Assembly (NCBI GenBank): GCA_964019425.1
Contig: OZ025803.1
Location: 124,001 to 188,000 of the forward strand
From: Flectonema sp. DT1601
Lineage: Eukaryota; Euglenozoa; Diplonemea; Diplonemida; Diplonemidae
Reading direction: 5' to 3'
DNA length: 64,000 nt
In this document: positions 32,935 through 44,822 of the stretch, piece by piece
How the letters are laid out: each line of letters opens with the position of its first letter
How positions within the stretch are numbered: the stretch's first letter is position 1
Position numbers and translations under genes: made by a program
The notes under the pieces: generated by a model
Database searches by the model: none
Seen by the model: the letters and a program-made list of their open reading frames with translations, nothing else
What the model was told of the DNA's origin: nothing

Positions 32935-34723
32935 TCTCTGTTTTTGGAGGTTGATGTACCTGTCCTCCTTCAGCTTCTTTGAAATCTCAAACCTGTCCTC
33001 ATTAGGACAGGTCAGCTCCAGGATTACGGCTCGTTTGGCACTGAGAGAATATAAAAATATATCCGGTCTTAAACTGGTTGCTACATGAGTGACCTCGGTT
33101 GGCATAATCAGATGCTTCTCTCCCAAGTCATCAAGCATCACCCAGTCTTTAGCAAGAGCTAATTCCCCGCTGTCTTGCTGTGGCCTTTTCTTCCTGGTTT
33201 CAAAAAAGTCTTTGATGGTGGAGGTAAGTACAACTTCCTCTGGTTGTACTTTTCTAGTAACTCTTCCAAGAAGAGTATAATTCTCTTGAGGACACTGACT
33301 CTGAGACAGCAGCGTAAGACACCTGGGTCATGGCTGGCGGATTTCCCTACTTCACAGCCCTTAAGCCATGACCGGGTACGTCTAGGGAAGAGATCGGTCC
33401 GCTCCTCATCGCGGCATGCGCGTGTAGAGGAAGGACGGGGGCTGTCACCACAATGTGACAAAGCAGACACCGCCACCGAAGAAGCAGCCACCACCGATCC
33501 CTATGTGTGACTTGTGCGGCCAAAACAGCCACAATAAACACAACAAAACAGGGTTGCACCTTTGCTTCTTTGTTTCTTTCTCGCCGCTCGCCGTCAAGCA
33601 CACATTGGGATAGATTTGATGGGTATGCTGGATGAATCGGTATCTGCCACAATGTGGAATGGAGGGCCAAAGCCAAAAGCTTGCCCAGATCCACCTGAAC
33701 CCAACACCACAAAACACAACAACCCGAAACTGAAGATGCTGTTAGCCGCTGATGTTGCAATTCCTGGGCATATGTAAGACCTGTTCCTTTGCGTTCTGTT
33801 GCTGCTCGATATAGCTGCTGCTTTGTTGCAGTTTTTTTATTTTATAATTAAGTTGCTTCTTTTTTGCGTCTCACTTGCGTCCTGGTCATGACTCTAAACT
33901 GACCAAGCTTCTCATTTTCTTGACAGAACAGGAACCCCTCTCTCGATACACATAAAACATGTCAGCGATGAGTTTCCGAGTGGACCGATGAGGCGCACTT
34001 GTCCTTCTGGATCAGATGCCGCCTAAGCGTGGCTCGTTCTGAGACAGCAGCGTAAGACACCTGGGTCATGGCTGGCAGATTTTCCACTTCACAGCCCTTA
34101 AGCCATGACCGGGTACGTCTAGGGAAGAGATCGGCCCGCTCCTCATCGCGGCACGCGCGTGTAGAGGAAGGACGGGGGCTGTCACTACAATGTGACAAAG
34201 CAGACACCGCCACCGAAGAAGCAGCCACCACCGATCCCTATGTGTGACTTGTGCGGCCAAAACAGCCACAATAAACATAACAAAACAGGTTTGCACCTTT
34301 GCCTCTTTGTTTCTTTCTCGCCGCTCGCCGTCAAGCACACATTGGGATAGATTTGATGGGTATGCTGGATGAATCGGTATCTGCCACAATGTGGAATGGA
34401 GGGCCAAAGCCAAAAGCTTGCCCAGATCCACCTGAACCCCACACTCTCCAAGTACAACGTCCCTGGTTGAGTGCAACAGGGCATCCGGTCAGAACATGCC
34501 TCAAGGTGGGGTTTACCCTTCCGCAGAGCACGCATAACTGGTCTGCATTTGAGATACCCCATCTCTTTAAATTGTCCTGACTGGGGAGAGTGTTTACTGT
34601 TGCTCTTAACTGAAATGATATGTAGCTTGGGTCGCCTTCACGGAGTATTTTATTCCATGTCAGGTCATTAATCATGCAGTCATTCCATTTCTTCCACTCC
34701 CCTTGCATCTGCAGTCTATCCAA
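32935..34723 (-). pseudogene. 3' end of a non-LTR retrotransposon (LINE)
   Basis: Minus-strand coding remnant in two parts. At 34449-34723 the translation has LPSQDNLKRWGI then CVLCGRVNPTLRHVLTGC, the post-RT zinc-binding region common in LINEs. At 32935-33297 it has RPDIFLYSLSAKRAVILELT, which fits a restriction-like endonuclease core (PD...E-x-T) of the kind found at the C-terminus of some LINEs. The two parts are separated by an LTR-type insert (33298-34448). The reverse transcriptase domain itself is absent, the reading frame shifts between 33130 and 33160, and the remnant is dead. Confidence 0.75.
33298..34448 (-). mobile_element. Small LTR-type fossil inside the LINE remnant
   Basis: Two direct repeats of about 410 bp (about 33298-33706 and 34034-34448) flank an internal part of about 325 bp with no retroviral-type genes. 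On the minus strand the repeats start TGT(T/G)GGGTTCAGG and end GTCTCA. The repeats are highly similar, so it is fairly young. Probably a non-autonomous (TRIM-like) element; overall form looks whole. Confidence 0.6.
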
Positions 34724-37005
34724 GGATGCTAGTAGATCTAGTCATGACCAGGACTACAACGAGACTCAAATCAAAACGAATACCGAAATATAAAAAAAAA
34801 CTTACAACTAAAAAAAAAATGCACCGAAAATTAACAATCATCATCATCATCATTTGTTCACTACTGTCTATGCGGGTCTTCAGTTTGTTTGTTTGTTTAG
34901 GGGTATACACAGGTGGATATGGGCAAGGCCAATCATCTAAATAGAATAAACATAATTGGATCAGGATGCAGGGCCGCCTGGGGCATAAGCCAGGTTACGT
35001 TATCGGAAGCTGGTCAACAAGATCGATCGACTCCGCCGACATTATATGTTATAATCCAAACATCACAGCCGCATAAGTTCGTGAGTCAGGTTCTTGATGA
35101 CTTCTCACAAACGCCAAGACAACCTCTCTCTGAATATGTTACAGTGACAAGCCAATCTAAACAACAGCAAATGTTGCACGTTACGTCACAGACATATCAA
35201 CAACTCCAACCGTCTCCACCGAGGTTATTTGTAATGAAACATTTGAGCTGTCAACGACAGGCAACTCAGCCAAACTTACATGAGTCAGCAGAAGTGACAT
35301 CTGCTTCCGCCAGCTCCGCCAATTGATCGTTACAACTGAAACAACTCAACAACAAGGGTTTGATATCGGAATGATATTTGGAAATGAGACACCAATAGAT
35401 ATTAGTAAGAAAGTGGCCTTCGCGAGTTTCTCTAGTGTTATTAGATGATCTTGGAACAGGTATAGAAATTATAGGAAATGAAAGACGATTCCTAGACACA
35501 GGTCATTCAGTAGATTTTCCTAATGAAAATGGGAAGTGCTCAGTGATCCCGGAGGGGGACACAAAGACGACGTGAACAGAAGATGCCAGTTTGACACTCA
35601 GCAACTTTAAGCAGAAACACCTTCCTCAGAGTCGCAAAGACAATTTCGGACTCCTTCACATCGACAGATGACTCCCAATGACACCAGACAATCGATGAAA
35701 AAGATAGAAAACACAGTCTCGCGCCCTCAGAAGTTGCGGAAGGAGAAGCTTCTAAGTGATGCCTCCATTGAAGCGTTTCAAGCCACAATCGCCGCAGAAC
35801 ACAGGCTCTACACCAGTAAGTACTACAAGAAAGCTCTGGCGACAATTTTTCTAGTCTAAACCCCAATCTGAGTTCCCAAGGCTCAGCTATGCATTATGAT
35901 CATGTCATAGAGTGGTGAGGGGACTACCAACTGAAGTATCTTCTCGAATAAGGCACACATGAACATTACAAAACCGCAGTTCATGGATTCCCTCAGGCGG
36001 ATGGGACATCAATAACATCAACGTGGTAGCCCACACGTGACCATAGCGACTCACAGCCATAGTGACTCAACAACTTCTTCGCCTATATTCGACAGCACAT
36101 ATGGGATTTTTTATCGATACCAATTGTTGATTCTCTTATATTGCAACCAGGTTTGGCCGAACCCTATTCTCGTTTTAGCCAGTTTCAAGTTGCTTTCTAT
36201 TTAATATTAGTATCAAGTTACCTCCTCACAGGGACAATCAGCAACCTTGTTCGGCCGGTTGTTTGCATTTTGATGTTCTTCTTTACTTACCCTCGACATC
36301 TTTAATCGATTCAATATAATCATATCTTCAATGTGATGCTTTGATTTGCCACTGAGGATTGCACTTACCATCGCCAGAGTCGAGGCTGAGAAGGCAAAAC
36401 TGTGTGATGACCTGTTGAAGCAGCTATCTTCACTCAACATTGAGGAGACTGCAACAATATACTTGAAAGCAACAGCGCATGTTGCAGGGGTCCTGTCCCA
36501 TCTTTTCCGGCCTTACGGAATGTCACGTTGTGGAAAAGTTTGCGGGTTTTATGAGTTTCAGTTTATCTGTACCTTCGATAATATCATTCTCTTCCCCCAC
36601 TCAGTATTATAAAACACTGTTATGACAACATAGGCAAGTGGTTCTCAACTATGTTCACCTGCATCTAGCGTTGCATTCACTACGCCGTCACTGGCAGATT
36701 GTCTAAAATAGTGTACTTTCGAGCTGATTAAGATATCCCCACTCAGGTAGCATTATCCACAGTTCCAAACACAAAATGTTTGACCTTGTTTTATTTTTTT
36801 TGTTTGGGTTTGAATGAATTTTTATTTCTGGTGTCTGTAGTGTGGTGTGTTTTGGTGTGTTGTTGTTATTTCTTTTCCTTTTTACACAGGCAGCCGTATC
36901 GAGAGGTTCTAAACCTATCATGTTTTGGACGACATTAACGCCGTAGGAGTTAGGGGAAATATGTGTTTTGTTTTATTAGGACCCTGAGAACGAGAGACTG
37001 GTGAC
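34724..37005. other. Decayed region without a recognisable gene
   Basis: Several short ORFs occur (about 34913-35326, 35668-35859 and 36346-36612) but none shows a known domain, and frames change often, which suggests relics of a coding element. Known pieces: a repeat-R match at 34934-35030 (GCCGCCTGGGGCATAAGCC), a short dispersed repeat at 35858-35932, and a diverged copy of the array-unit border at about 36800-36960. Confidence 0.45.
36800..36960 (+). repeat. Diverged copy of the tandem-unit 5' border
   Basis: TTTTTACACAGGCAGCCGTATC at 36880-36901 is followed by a diverged form of the array exon start, including ATGTTTTGGACGAC at 36920. It resembles 37027-37080 but coding similarity ends soon after. 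It may be the remnant of an older unit. Confidence 0.6.
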
Positions 37006-37064
37006 TTGTTGTAATTTTCTTTTTTATTTACACAGGCAGCCGTATCCAAAGTTCAACACCAATC

Positions 37065-38009
37065 ATGTTCTGGACGACAACTGCACCGTGGGAGTCTGAC
37101 TCCGAGGAGGTGGCACGGCTCGGCGCAGGAACCGAGTCTGGGAGAGGCACCAGCAAGCGTGGTGTCTCTCCCAGAAGGGAGCAAGAGAGACGTCGGTGCT
37201 CTCAGGAGAGAGAGCGAGGGGTTGTAGTGCTGCGGATGAAGGAAGCTCTGCGGCTGACTGAGCCTGAGGAGCAGCAACAGCAAGTACAACATCAACATCA
37301 ACAGCAACAACAAGTACAACAGCAACAGACATCTTTGATGCAGGAGCAGCAGCAGCAGCAAATACAACAGCAACAGCAAGAACAAGTACAACAGCAACAG
37401 ACATCTCTGATGCAGCAGCAGCAACAGCAGCAGCAGCAGCAGCAACAACAACAACTTCAACAAGTAGAACAACAAGTGAAGCAACCGCTACCGCAACATC
37501 ATCAACAACAACACCAGCGAGCACAGTTTCCTCAGCGTGCGATGAGCGAGGAGCCAACGACATTGCCAACACCACCGCCACCACAACAACTACGTGCACC
37601 ATCGCTGCATCGTCCTGCAACGACGGTGGTGACAAACAGAGAGCCGCGGAGGTCATTCCAAGACCGGATGACCACCGACGCGCCGACTGATGGCGATTTC
37701 TTCGTCAGACAGCTTTGTGCATGTCTTCTCGCGACAGTTATTTTGTTGTTATGTGTTGTTTATTTTGCTCGTGCGAACCCCAAAGTCGTTGAAGGATTCG
37801 GGGCTTTTGTTTCCGTTTTATTTTTCGTTGCAAGGTTTTACGTTTCTCTTTTCCCTCCTCCTGTTCTGATCATTGCGGTGATCAGTAGTTGGTACACTTC
37901 TACCAATTGGAGGGAGTTTGTATTTCGCTTGTGTACTTTTCCCATCCAGGTAGTCGTCTACCTGGGGGGAGTAAGTGGATTGCTGGGAAGTCGCCAGGTT
38001 AAGAAATGA
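37065..38009 (+). CDS. PolyQ protein with hydrophobic C-terminal region, copy 1
   Basis: A 314-residue protein of unknown family. Residues 1-65 are charged (Arg/Glu/Ser-rich). Residues 70-152 are dominated by Gln, with a repeated VQQQQTSLMQ at about 84-93 and 108-117. Residues 165-200 are Pro/Thr/Arg-rich. Residues 212-308 are hydrophobic with two clear membrane segments (about 217-235 and 244-263), a Pro-Pro-Pro hinge, and further short hydrophobic stretches (266-276 and 290-307). The tail is QVKK. A likely 3' splice site (TTTATTTACACAG) lies 29 bp before the ATG, so an upstream exon or 5' UTR intron is probable. Membrane location is inferred; the role is unknown. Confidence 0.75.
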   Translation: MFWTTTAPWESDSEEVARLGAGTESGRGTSKRGVSPRREQERRRCSQERERGVVVLRMKEALRLTEPEEQQQQVQHQHQQQQQVQQQQTSLMQEQQQQQIQQQQQEQVQQQQTSLMQQQQQQQQQQQQQQLQQVEQQVKQPLPQHHQQQHQRAQFPQRAMSEEPTTLPTPPPPQQLRAPSLHRPATTVVTNREPRRSFQDRMTTDAPTDGDFFVRQLCACLLATVILLLCVVYFARANPKVVEGFGAFVSVLFFVARFYVSLFPPPVLIIAVISSWYTSTNWREFVFRLCTFPIQVVVYLGGVSGLLGSRQVKK

Positions 38010-38273
38010 TCTGAACCATCTCCACCTTGGGTTCGAATTGTTTTTGGATCGACTTTTCATCTTCTTCATCTTGTTGTTGTTTTTTTTGATATTCCCTTCG
38101 TTTGTGTTGCTCTCGTCACTCATTGGCTCTTGTTATGCCAGAACATTATTAAAAAAAAAAAAAAGTATTAATCGACTTGTTTTCATTTCTTTTTATTTTT
38201 TATAAACATTGCACGCAGGGATTGCTCGGAGTAACTTCACCCATTTGAAAATCTCCTGGCAACCTGCCTGCAT

Positions 38274-38294
38274 GGGGTTTTGGGGTTTTGGGGT
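38274..38294 (+). other. GGGG-TTTT run, once per unit
   Basis: Three G4 blocks separated by T4 (plus flanking G-rich bases), repeated at about 42153, 46032 and 49911. It resembles ciliate-type telomere sequence but is far too short to be a telomere. It could take part in an intermolecular G-quadruplex. Confidence 0.6.
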
Positions 38295-39404
38295 TCTTTT
38301 TTCTTTTGTACAAATAACCGGAAGTCATTTTCACCTAATTTAATATCTTCCGGGTACTGCTTTAATTTGTTCCGTTTTGTTAATTTTCTTGAAAAGAATA
38401 CTTGCCCTCCATAATAATAGCGACTGTACTTCCTGTCTCGATCGTCCTATCCCACACCCAAACCCATAGCCACCAAAAAAAAATATAAAAAAAAAAAAAA
38501 TAATAATAAAAATAGTTAAAAAAAATAATAACCTCACCGAACTTTCTTCATGTTTTTTCTCAATTTCGCACATCCCAATCTCTGCCCCTCCTTTTTCAGG
38601 TGTACAGTCGCTGAATGAATATTAGTGTCTTGCCTTTTCTTTTTTTTTTTTCCTTTTGTCCTTTTTTCAACACACTCGCAAGTAAAAACCCTTCTTCCCT
38701 TTCCTCATCGTTGAGTAACTTTTCACACTCAACTCACCGTTTTAATCTCATTAGGGTGGAGGGGGGAATACTTGCACGGAGAGTTTACCTTGATATTTCA
38801 TTTTAGTTTTTACACGCAATGCTTCACTTTTCTTAATTGGGTGGTTGTATATGTTTTTTTCTCGTAAGGCTGGAAAGAAAGGAAATTGTCCGATTTTCCG
38901 TCGGTTGGTGTGTCTGTGGAAAGATTTGTTTTGTTGGAGGAGGTTGTATGTTTCCTTTCTGGTTTCCTTTTTTTTTTTTTTTTTGTGAGACGTGGTTTTT
39001 AGGATGTTTATTTATCCTTTTTTTTTTTTTTTTTTTTGGGTGTCCTTGTGCTGGATTCCAAAATGCAAATTAAGTAAAATAAAATAAAATAAAATAAAAT
39101 AAAATAAAATGAATTCCTTTTGCTTTCTTTCTTCTTCATTCTAATCAGTCTAGTGACCGTTGGTCCTGTCTTGATTAGTTTTGTGGTGGTCAGAAAGAAA
39201 TGACCGTGTTCCCTTTTGCCCCCGTGTTGCGGGAGGTTTGTTTCTGTTTTATATTTTGGGAAAAAGAGATGAAACCTAAGCTGTGGCAGCGACCTTTTTC
39301 TTTTCTTCAATTTGATTCTTTCATTTTGACTTCTGTTTGTGTGATGTGTCACAACAATTGAGAGGAGCCAACCTGTCAGTGTTGTGTGTATTCCGCAGAC
39401 GGAT

Positions 39405-39446
39405 TCGATTCCATCTCATTTTGGAGATGAGAGATGGGAGTCGATT
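39405..39446. other. Imperfect hairpin in the array unit
   Basis: TCGATTCCATCTC pairs with GAGATGGGAGTCGA around a short loop. It recurs once per unit. Other unit hairpins are at 39667-39686 (CCTCTGCGAAGTCGCGGAGG) and 40193-40221 (CGATCTC with GAGATCG). Their role is unknown. Confidence 0.5.
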
Positions 39447-40943
39447 ATATTTATTTGGGTCTGCTGTTAGCACAGTTGTACTCTTTTTGTGATTTCATGT
39501 ATCTTGTTGGTCATGTCTGCTTTGCTTGGTTTCATCGCTTCTGCACGGTCCGAATTCAAGACTGCTGCTTGTTGGGTTTAGAGCAGTGGGTCTAATTAGT
39601 TGATAATAATTTGTTGAATGTGTGTTCCCATTATTTATTATCATCATCATCGTTCTTCCCTCAGTTCCTCTGCGAAGTCGCGGAGGGGTATGAGGAAAAT
39701 GATAAATGTGATGATGATGATGATGAAGATGATGGGTTTTTCTTGAAAACATGTGTATTCCCTGCTTCTGTGGGTGTTTGCTTTGTTTTCTTCCCTTTCC
39801 GTTGAATATTAATTTACACTATTCTTTTCCTTTTTCCTTTTATTTTTCTTCTTGTGGTTTGTTGTTGTTATTGTTAACATTATAGTACACAACGCAACAC
39901 ACAAAAACACATGCTCTCTCTCCTTCCTGTCTTCTTCTTCTTCATGTCTTCTCATGTATGTTGAAGTGTTAGGTTGGAGGGAAATCACCATCTGGCTTCT
40001 CGTTCTTCGTTTCCTCCGTTTTCGGAGTGGTTGAAGGAGAGGCGATTAATCCTTTTAACTTTTTTTAGGCTTATGTCCTTGTTTTGAGTTCTGTTCTGTT
40101 TTTTTTTGTTTTTTTTTAGTTTTTTTTATTTTCATCAGTTCAGTTTATATCGAATATTTGATTGTTAGTTTTTGAGAAGTAAATGTGTTTTGAGCGATCT
40201 CCGTTGAAGATAGAGATCGTTGTAAAAGTGTTTTCTTTTTTTGTTTATTTTACCGTTGATGTGCCTTTCTTGGACAGCTTCGGGTGCATACAACCAACTC
40301 CTTCATTTTTAATCTTCTTCAGCAATACCCTTCCTTTTGTTTTTTAATTGTAGCCTTACATTATCATTACACCAACCTCCCCAGTTGAAGCATTGCAATT
40401 TTTAGTTTCCAAAAGAATATCTGAAACTGTGAAAGTGTGTTGGGTCCTTTTTATTTTTTGTTTTAATTTTTATTTTAATTCCATCTCTTTTTTCCTTCAA
40501 CCGTTTATCCTCGTTTTTCTCTTTTCGAGTACAGGATAAAGAAGGAAGTGAAGTGATGGCAATGAGGCAAGGAATAAAGTGTTTTTCTTAAAAAAAAAAA
40601 TAAAAAAAAAAAATAAAAATAAAGTAAGTAACATGGGGGAAACTTCCCTGTGTAATCTTCAAAAAAATAAAAAAAAAATAAAAAAAGGGGTTCCACTCCC
40701 CGCTAATCAAAAAACAAACAAACAAATACATAAATAAAAAAAAACAACCAAAAATAAAAATAATAATGATAACAAACAAAAAAAAAAAAAAAAAAATAGC
40801 AGGGGAACCTCCCTGTGAAAATGAATAAAAAAAAATACAAAAAAAGGGTTCCACTTCCCTAATAATTGATGTGCCTCTGGTGTATTGTTGTAATTTTCTT
40901 TTTTATTTACACAGGCAGCCGTATCCAAAGTTCAACACCAATC

Positions 40944-41888
40944 ATGTTCTGGACGACAACTGCACCGTGGGAGTCTGACTCCGAGGAGGTGGCACGGCTC
41001 GGCGCAGGAACCGAGTCTGGGAGAGGCACCAGCAAGCGTGGTGTCTCTCCCAGAAGGGAGCAAGAGAGACGTCGGTGCTCTCAGGAGAGAGAGCGAGGGG
41101 TTGTAGTGCTGCGGATGAAGGAAGCTCTGCGGCTGACTGAGCCTGAGGAGCAGCAACAGCAAGTACAACATCAACATCAACAGCAACAACAAGTACAACA
41201 GCAACAGACATCTTTGATGCAGGAGCAGCAGCAGCAGCAAATACAACAGCAACAGCAAGAACAAGTACAACAGCAACAGACATCTCTGATGCAGCAGCAG
41301 CAACAGCAGCAGCAGCAGCAGCAACAACAACAACTTCAACAAGTAGAACAACAAGTGAAGCAACCGCTACCGCAACATCATCAACAACAACACCAGCGAG
41401 CACAGTTTCCTCAGCGTGCGATGAGCGAGGAGCCAACGACATTGCCAACACCACCGCCACCACAACAACTACGTGCACCATCGCTGCATCGTCCTGCAAC
41501 GACGGTGGTGACAAACAGAGAGCCGCGGAGGTCATTCCAAGACCGGATGACCACCGACGCGCCGACTGATGGCGATTTCTTCGTCAGACAGCTTTGTGCA
41601 TGTCTTCTCGCGACAGTTATTTTGTTGTTATGTGTTGTTTATTTTGCTCGTGCGAACCCCAAAGTCGTTGAAGGATTCGGGGCTTTTGTTTCCGTTTTAT
41701 TTTTCGTTGCAAGGTTTTACGTTTCTCTTTTCCCTCCTCCTGTTCTGATCATTGCGGTGATCAGTAGTTGGTACACTTCTACCAATTGGAGGGAGTTTGT
41801 ATTTCGCTTGTGTACTTTTCCCATCCAGGTAGTCGTCTACCTGGGGGGAGTAAGTGGATTGCTGGGAAGTCGCCAGGTTAAGAAATGA
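40944..41888 (+). CDS. PolyQ protein with hydrophobic C-terminal region, copy 2
   Basis: Same 314-residue translation as copy 1. The frame is open for 26 further codons upstream, across the putative acceptor site, because the preceding sequence belongs to the end of unit 1. I start it at the ATG shared by all copies. The upstream context differs from copy 1 (previous unit here, unique sequence there), so the copies may not share a promoter. Confidence 0.72.
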   Translation: MFWTTTAPWESDSEEVARLGAGTESGRGTSKRGVSPRREQERRRCSQERERGVVVLRMKEALRLTEPEEQQQQVQHQHQQQQQVQQQQTSLMQEQQQQQIQQQQQEQVQQQQTSLMQQQQQQQQQQQQQQLQQVEQQVKQPLPQHHQQQHQRAQFPQRAMSEEPTTLPTPPPPQQLRAPSLHRPATTVVTNREPRRSFQDRMTTDAPTDGDFFVRQLCACLLATVILLLCVVYFARANPKVVEGFGAFVSVLFFVARFYVSLFPPPVLIIAVISSWYTSTNWREFVFRLCTFPIQVVVYLGGVSGLLGSRQVKK

Positions 41889-44822
41889 TCTGAACCATCT
41901 CCACCTTGGGTTCGAATTGTTTTTGGATCGACTTTTCATCTTCTTCATCTTGTTGTTGTTTTTTTTGATATTCCCTTCGTTTGTGTTGCTCTCGTCACTC
42001 ATTGGCTCTTGTTATGCCAGAACATTATTAAAAAAAAAAAAAAGTATTAATCGACTTGTTTTCATTTCTTTTTATTTTTTATAAACATTGCACGCAGGGA
42101 TTGCTCGGAGTAACTTCACCCATTTGAAAATCTCCTGGCAACCTGCCTGCATGGGGTTTTGGGGTTTTGGGGTTCTTTTTTCTTTTGTACAAATAACCGG
42201 AAGTCATTTTCACCTAATTTAATATCTTCCGGGTACTGCTTTAATTTGTTCCGTTTTGTTAATTTTCTTGAAAAGAATACTTGCCCTCCATAATAATAGC
42301 GACTGTACTTCCTGTCTCGATCGTCCTATCCCACACCCAAACCCATAGCCACCAAAAAAAAATATAAAAAAAAAAAAAATAATAATAAAAATAGTTAAAA
42401 AAAATAATAACCTCACCGAACTTTCTTCATGTTTTTTCTCAATTTCGCACATCCCAATCTCTGCCCCTCCTTTTTCAGGTGTACAGTCGCTGAATGAATA
42501 TTAGTGTCTTGCCTTTTCTTTTTTTTTTTTCCTTTTGTCCTTTTTTCAACACACTCGCAAGTAAAAACCCTTCTTCCCTTTCCTCATCGTTGAGTAACTT
42601 TTCACACTCAACTCACCGTTTTAATCTCATTAGGGTGGAGGGGGGAATACTTGCACGGAGAGTTTACCTTGATATTTCATTTTAGTTTTTACACGCAATG
42701 CTTCACTTTTCTTAATTGGGTGGTTGTATATGTTTTTTTCTCGTAAGGCTGGAAAGAAAGGAAATTGTCCGATTTTCCGTCGGTTGGTGTGTCTGTGGAA
42801 AGATTTGTTTTGTTGGAGGAGGTTGTATGTTTCCTTTCTGGTTTCCTTTTTTTTTTTTTTTTTGTGAGACGTGGTTTTTAGGATGTTTATTTATCCTTTT
42901 TTTTTTTTTTTTTTTTGGGTGTCCTTGTGCTGGATTCCAAAATGCAAATTAAGTAAAATAAAATAAAATAAAATAAAATAAAATAAAATGAATTCCTTTT
43001 GCTTTCTTTCTTCTTCATTCTAATCAGTCTAGTGACCGTTGGTCCTGTCTTGATTAGTTTTGTGGTGGTCAGAAAGAAATGACCGTGTTCCCTTTTGCCC
43101 CCGTGTTGCGGGAGGTTTGTTTCTGTTTTATATTTTGGGAAAAAGAGATGAAACCTAAGCTGTGGCAGCGACCTTTTTCTTTTCTTCAATTTGATTCTTT
43201 CATTTTGACTTCTGTTTGTGTGATGTGTCACAACAATTGAGAGGAGCCAACCTGTCAGTGTTGTGTGTATTCCGCAGACGGATTCGATTCCATCTCATTT
43301 TGGAGATGAGAGATGGGAGTCGATTATATTTATTTGGGTCTGCTGTTAGCACAGTTGTACTCTTTTTGTGATTTCATGTATCTTGTTGGTCATGTCTGCT
43401 TTGCTTGGTTTCATCGCTTCTGCACGGTCCGAATTCAAGACTGCTGCTTGTTGGGTTTAGAGCAGTGGGTCTAATTAGTTGATAATAATTTGTTGAATGT
43501 GTGTTCCCATTATTTATTATCATCATCATCGTTCTTCCCTCAGTTCCTCTGCGAAGTCGCGGAGGGGTATGAGGAAAATGATAAATGTGATGATGATGAT
43601 GATGAAGATGATGGGTTTTTCTTGAAAACATGTGTATTCCCTGCTTCTGTGGGTGTTTGCTTTGTTTTCTTCCCTTTCCGTTGAATATTAATTTACACTA
43701 TTCTTTTCCTTTTTCCTTTTATTTTTCTTCTTGTGGTTTGTTGTTGTTATTGTTAACATTATAGTACACAACGCAACACACAAAAACACATGCTCTCTCT
43801 CCTTCCTGTCTTCTTCTTCTTCATGTCTTCTCATGTATGTTGAAGTGTTAGGTTGGAGGGAAATCACCATCTGGCTTCTCGTTCTTCGTTTCCTCCGTTT
43901 TCGGAGTGGTTGAAGGAGAGGCGATTAATCCTTTTAACTTTTTTTAGGCTTATGTCCTTGTTTTGAGTTCTGTTCTGTTTTTTTTTGTTTTTTTTTAGTT
44001 TTTTTTATTTTCATCAGTTCAGTTTATATCGAATATTTGATTGTTAGTTTTTGAGAAGTAAATGTGTTTTGAGCGATCTCCGTTGAAGATAGAGATCGTT
44101 GTAAAAGTGTTTTCTTTTTTTGTTTATTTTACCGTTGATGTGCCTTTCTTGGACAGCTTCGGGTGCATACAACCAACTCCTTCATTTTTAATCTTCTTCA
44201 GCAATACCCTTCCTTTTGTTTTTTAATTGTAGCCTTACATTATCATTACACCAACCTCCCCAGTTGAAGCATTGCAATTTTTAGTTTCCAAAAGAATATC
44301 TGAAACTGTGAAAGTGTGTTGGGTCCTTTTTATTTTTTGTTTTAATTTTTATTTTAATTCCATCTCTTTTTTCCTTCAACCGTTTATCCTCGTTTTTCTC
44401 TTTTCGAGTACAGGATAAAGAAGGAAGTGAAGTGATGGCAATGAGGCAAGGAATAAAGTGTTTTTCTTAAAAAAAAAAATAAAAAAAAAAAATAAAAATA
44501 AAGTAAGTAACATGGGGGAAACTTCCCTGTGTAATCTTCAAAAAAATAAAAAAAAAATAAAAAAAGGGGTTCCACTCCCCGCTAATCAAAAAACAAACAA
44601 ACAAATACATAAATAAAAAAAAACAACCAAAAATAAAAATAATAATGATAACAAACAAAAAAAAAAAAAAAAAAATAGCAGGGGAACCTCCCTGTGAAAA
44701 TGAATAAAAAAAAATACAAAAAAAGGGTTCCACTTCCCTAATAATTGATGTGCCTCTGGTGTATTGTTGTAATTTTCTTTTTTATTTACACAGGCAGCCG
44801 TATCCAAAGTTCAACACCAATC

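Noticed and set aside
38274-38294. Interstitial telomere
   Set aside because: Only three GGGG blocks, not a telomere-length run, and present once per unit as part of the duplicated sequence.
40942-41535. 197- and 143-codon minus-strand ORFs opposite the polyQ gene, in all units
   Set aside because: Leu-rich and Val/Ala-rich translations are the antisense of the CAG/CAA tract.
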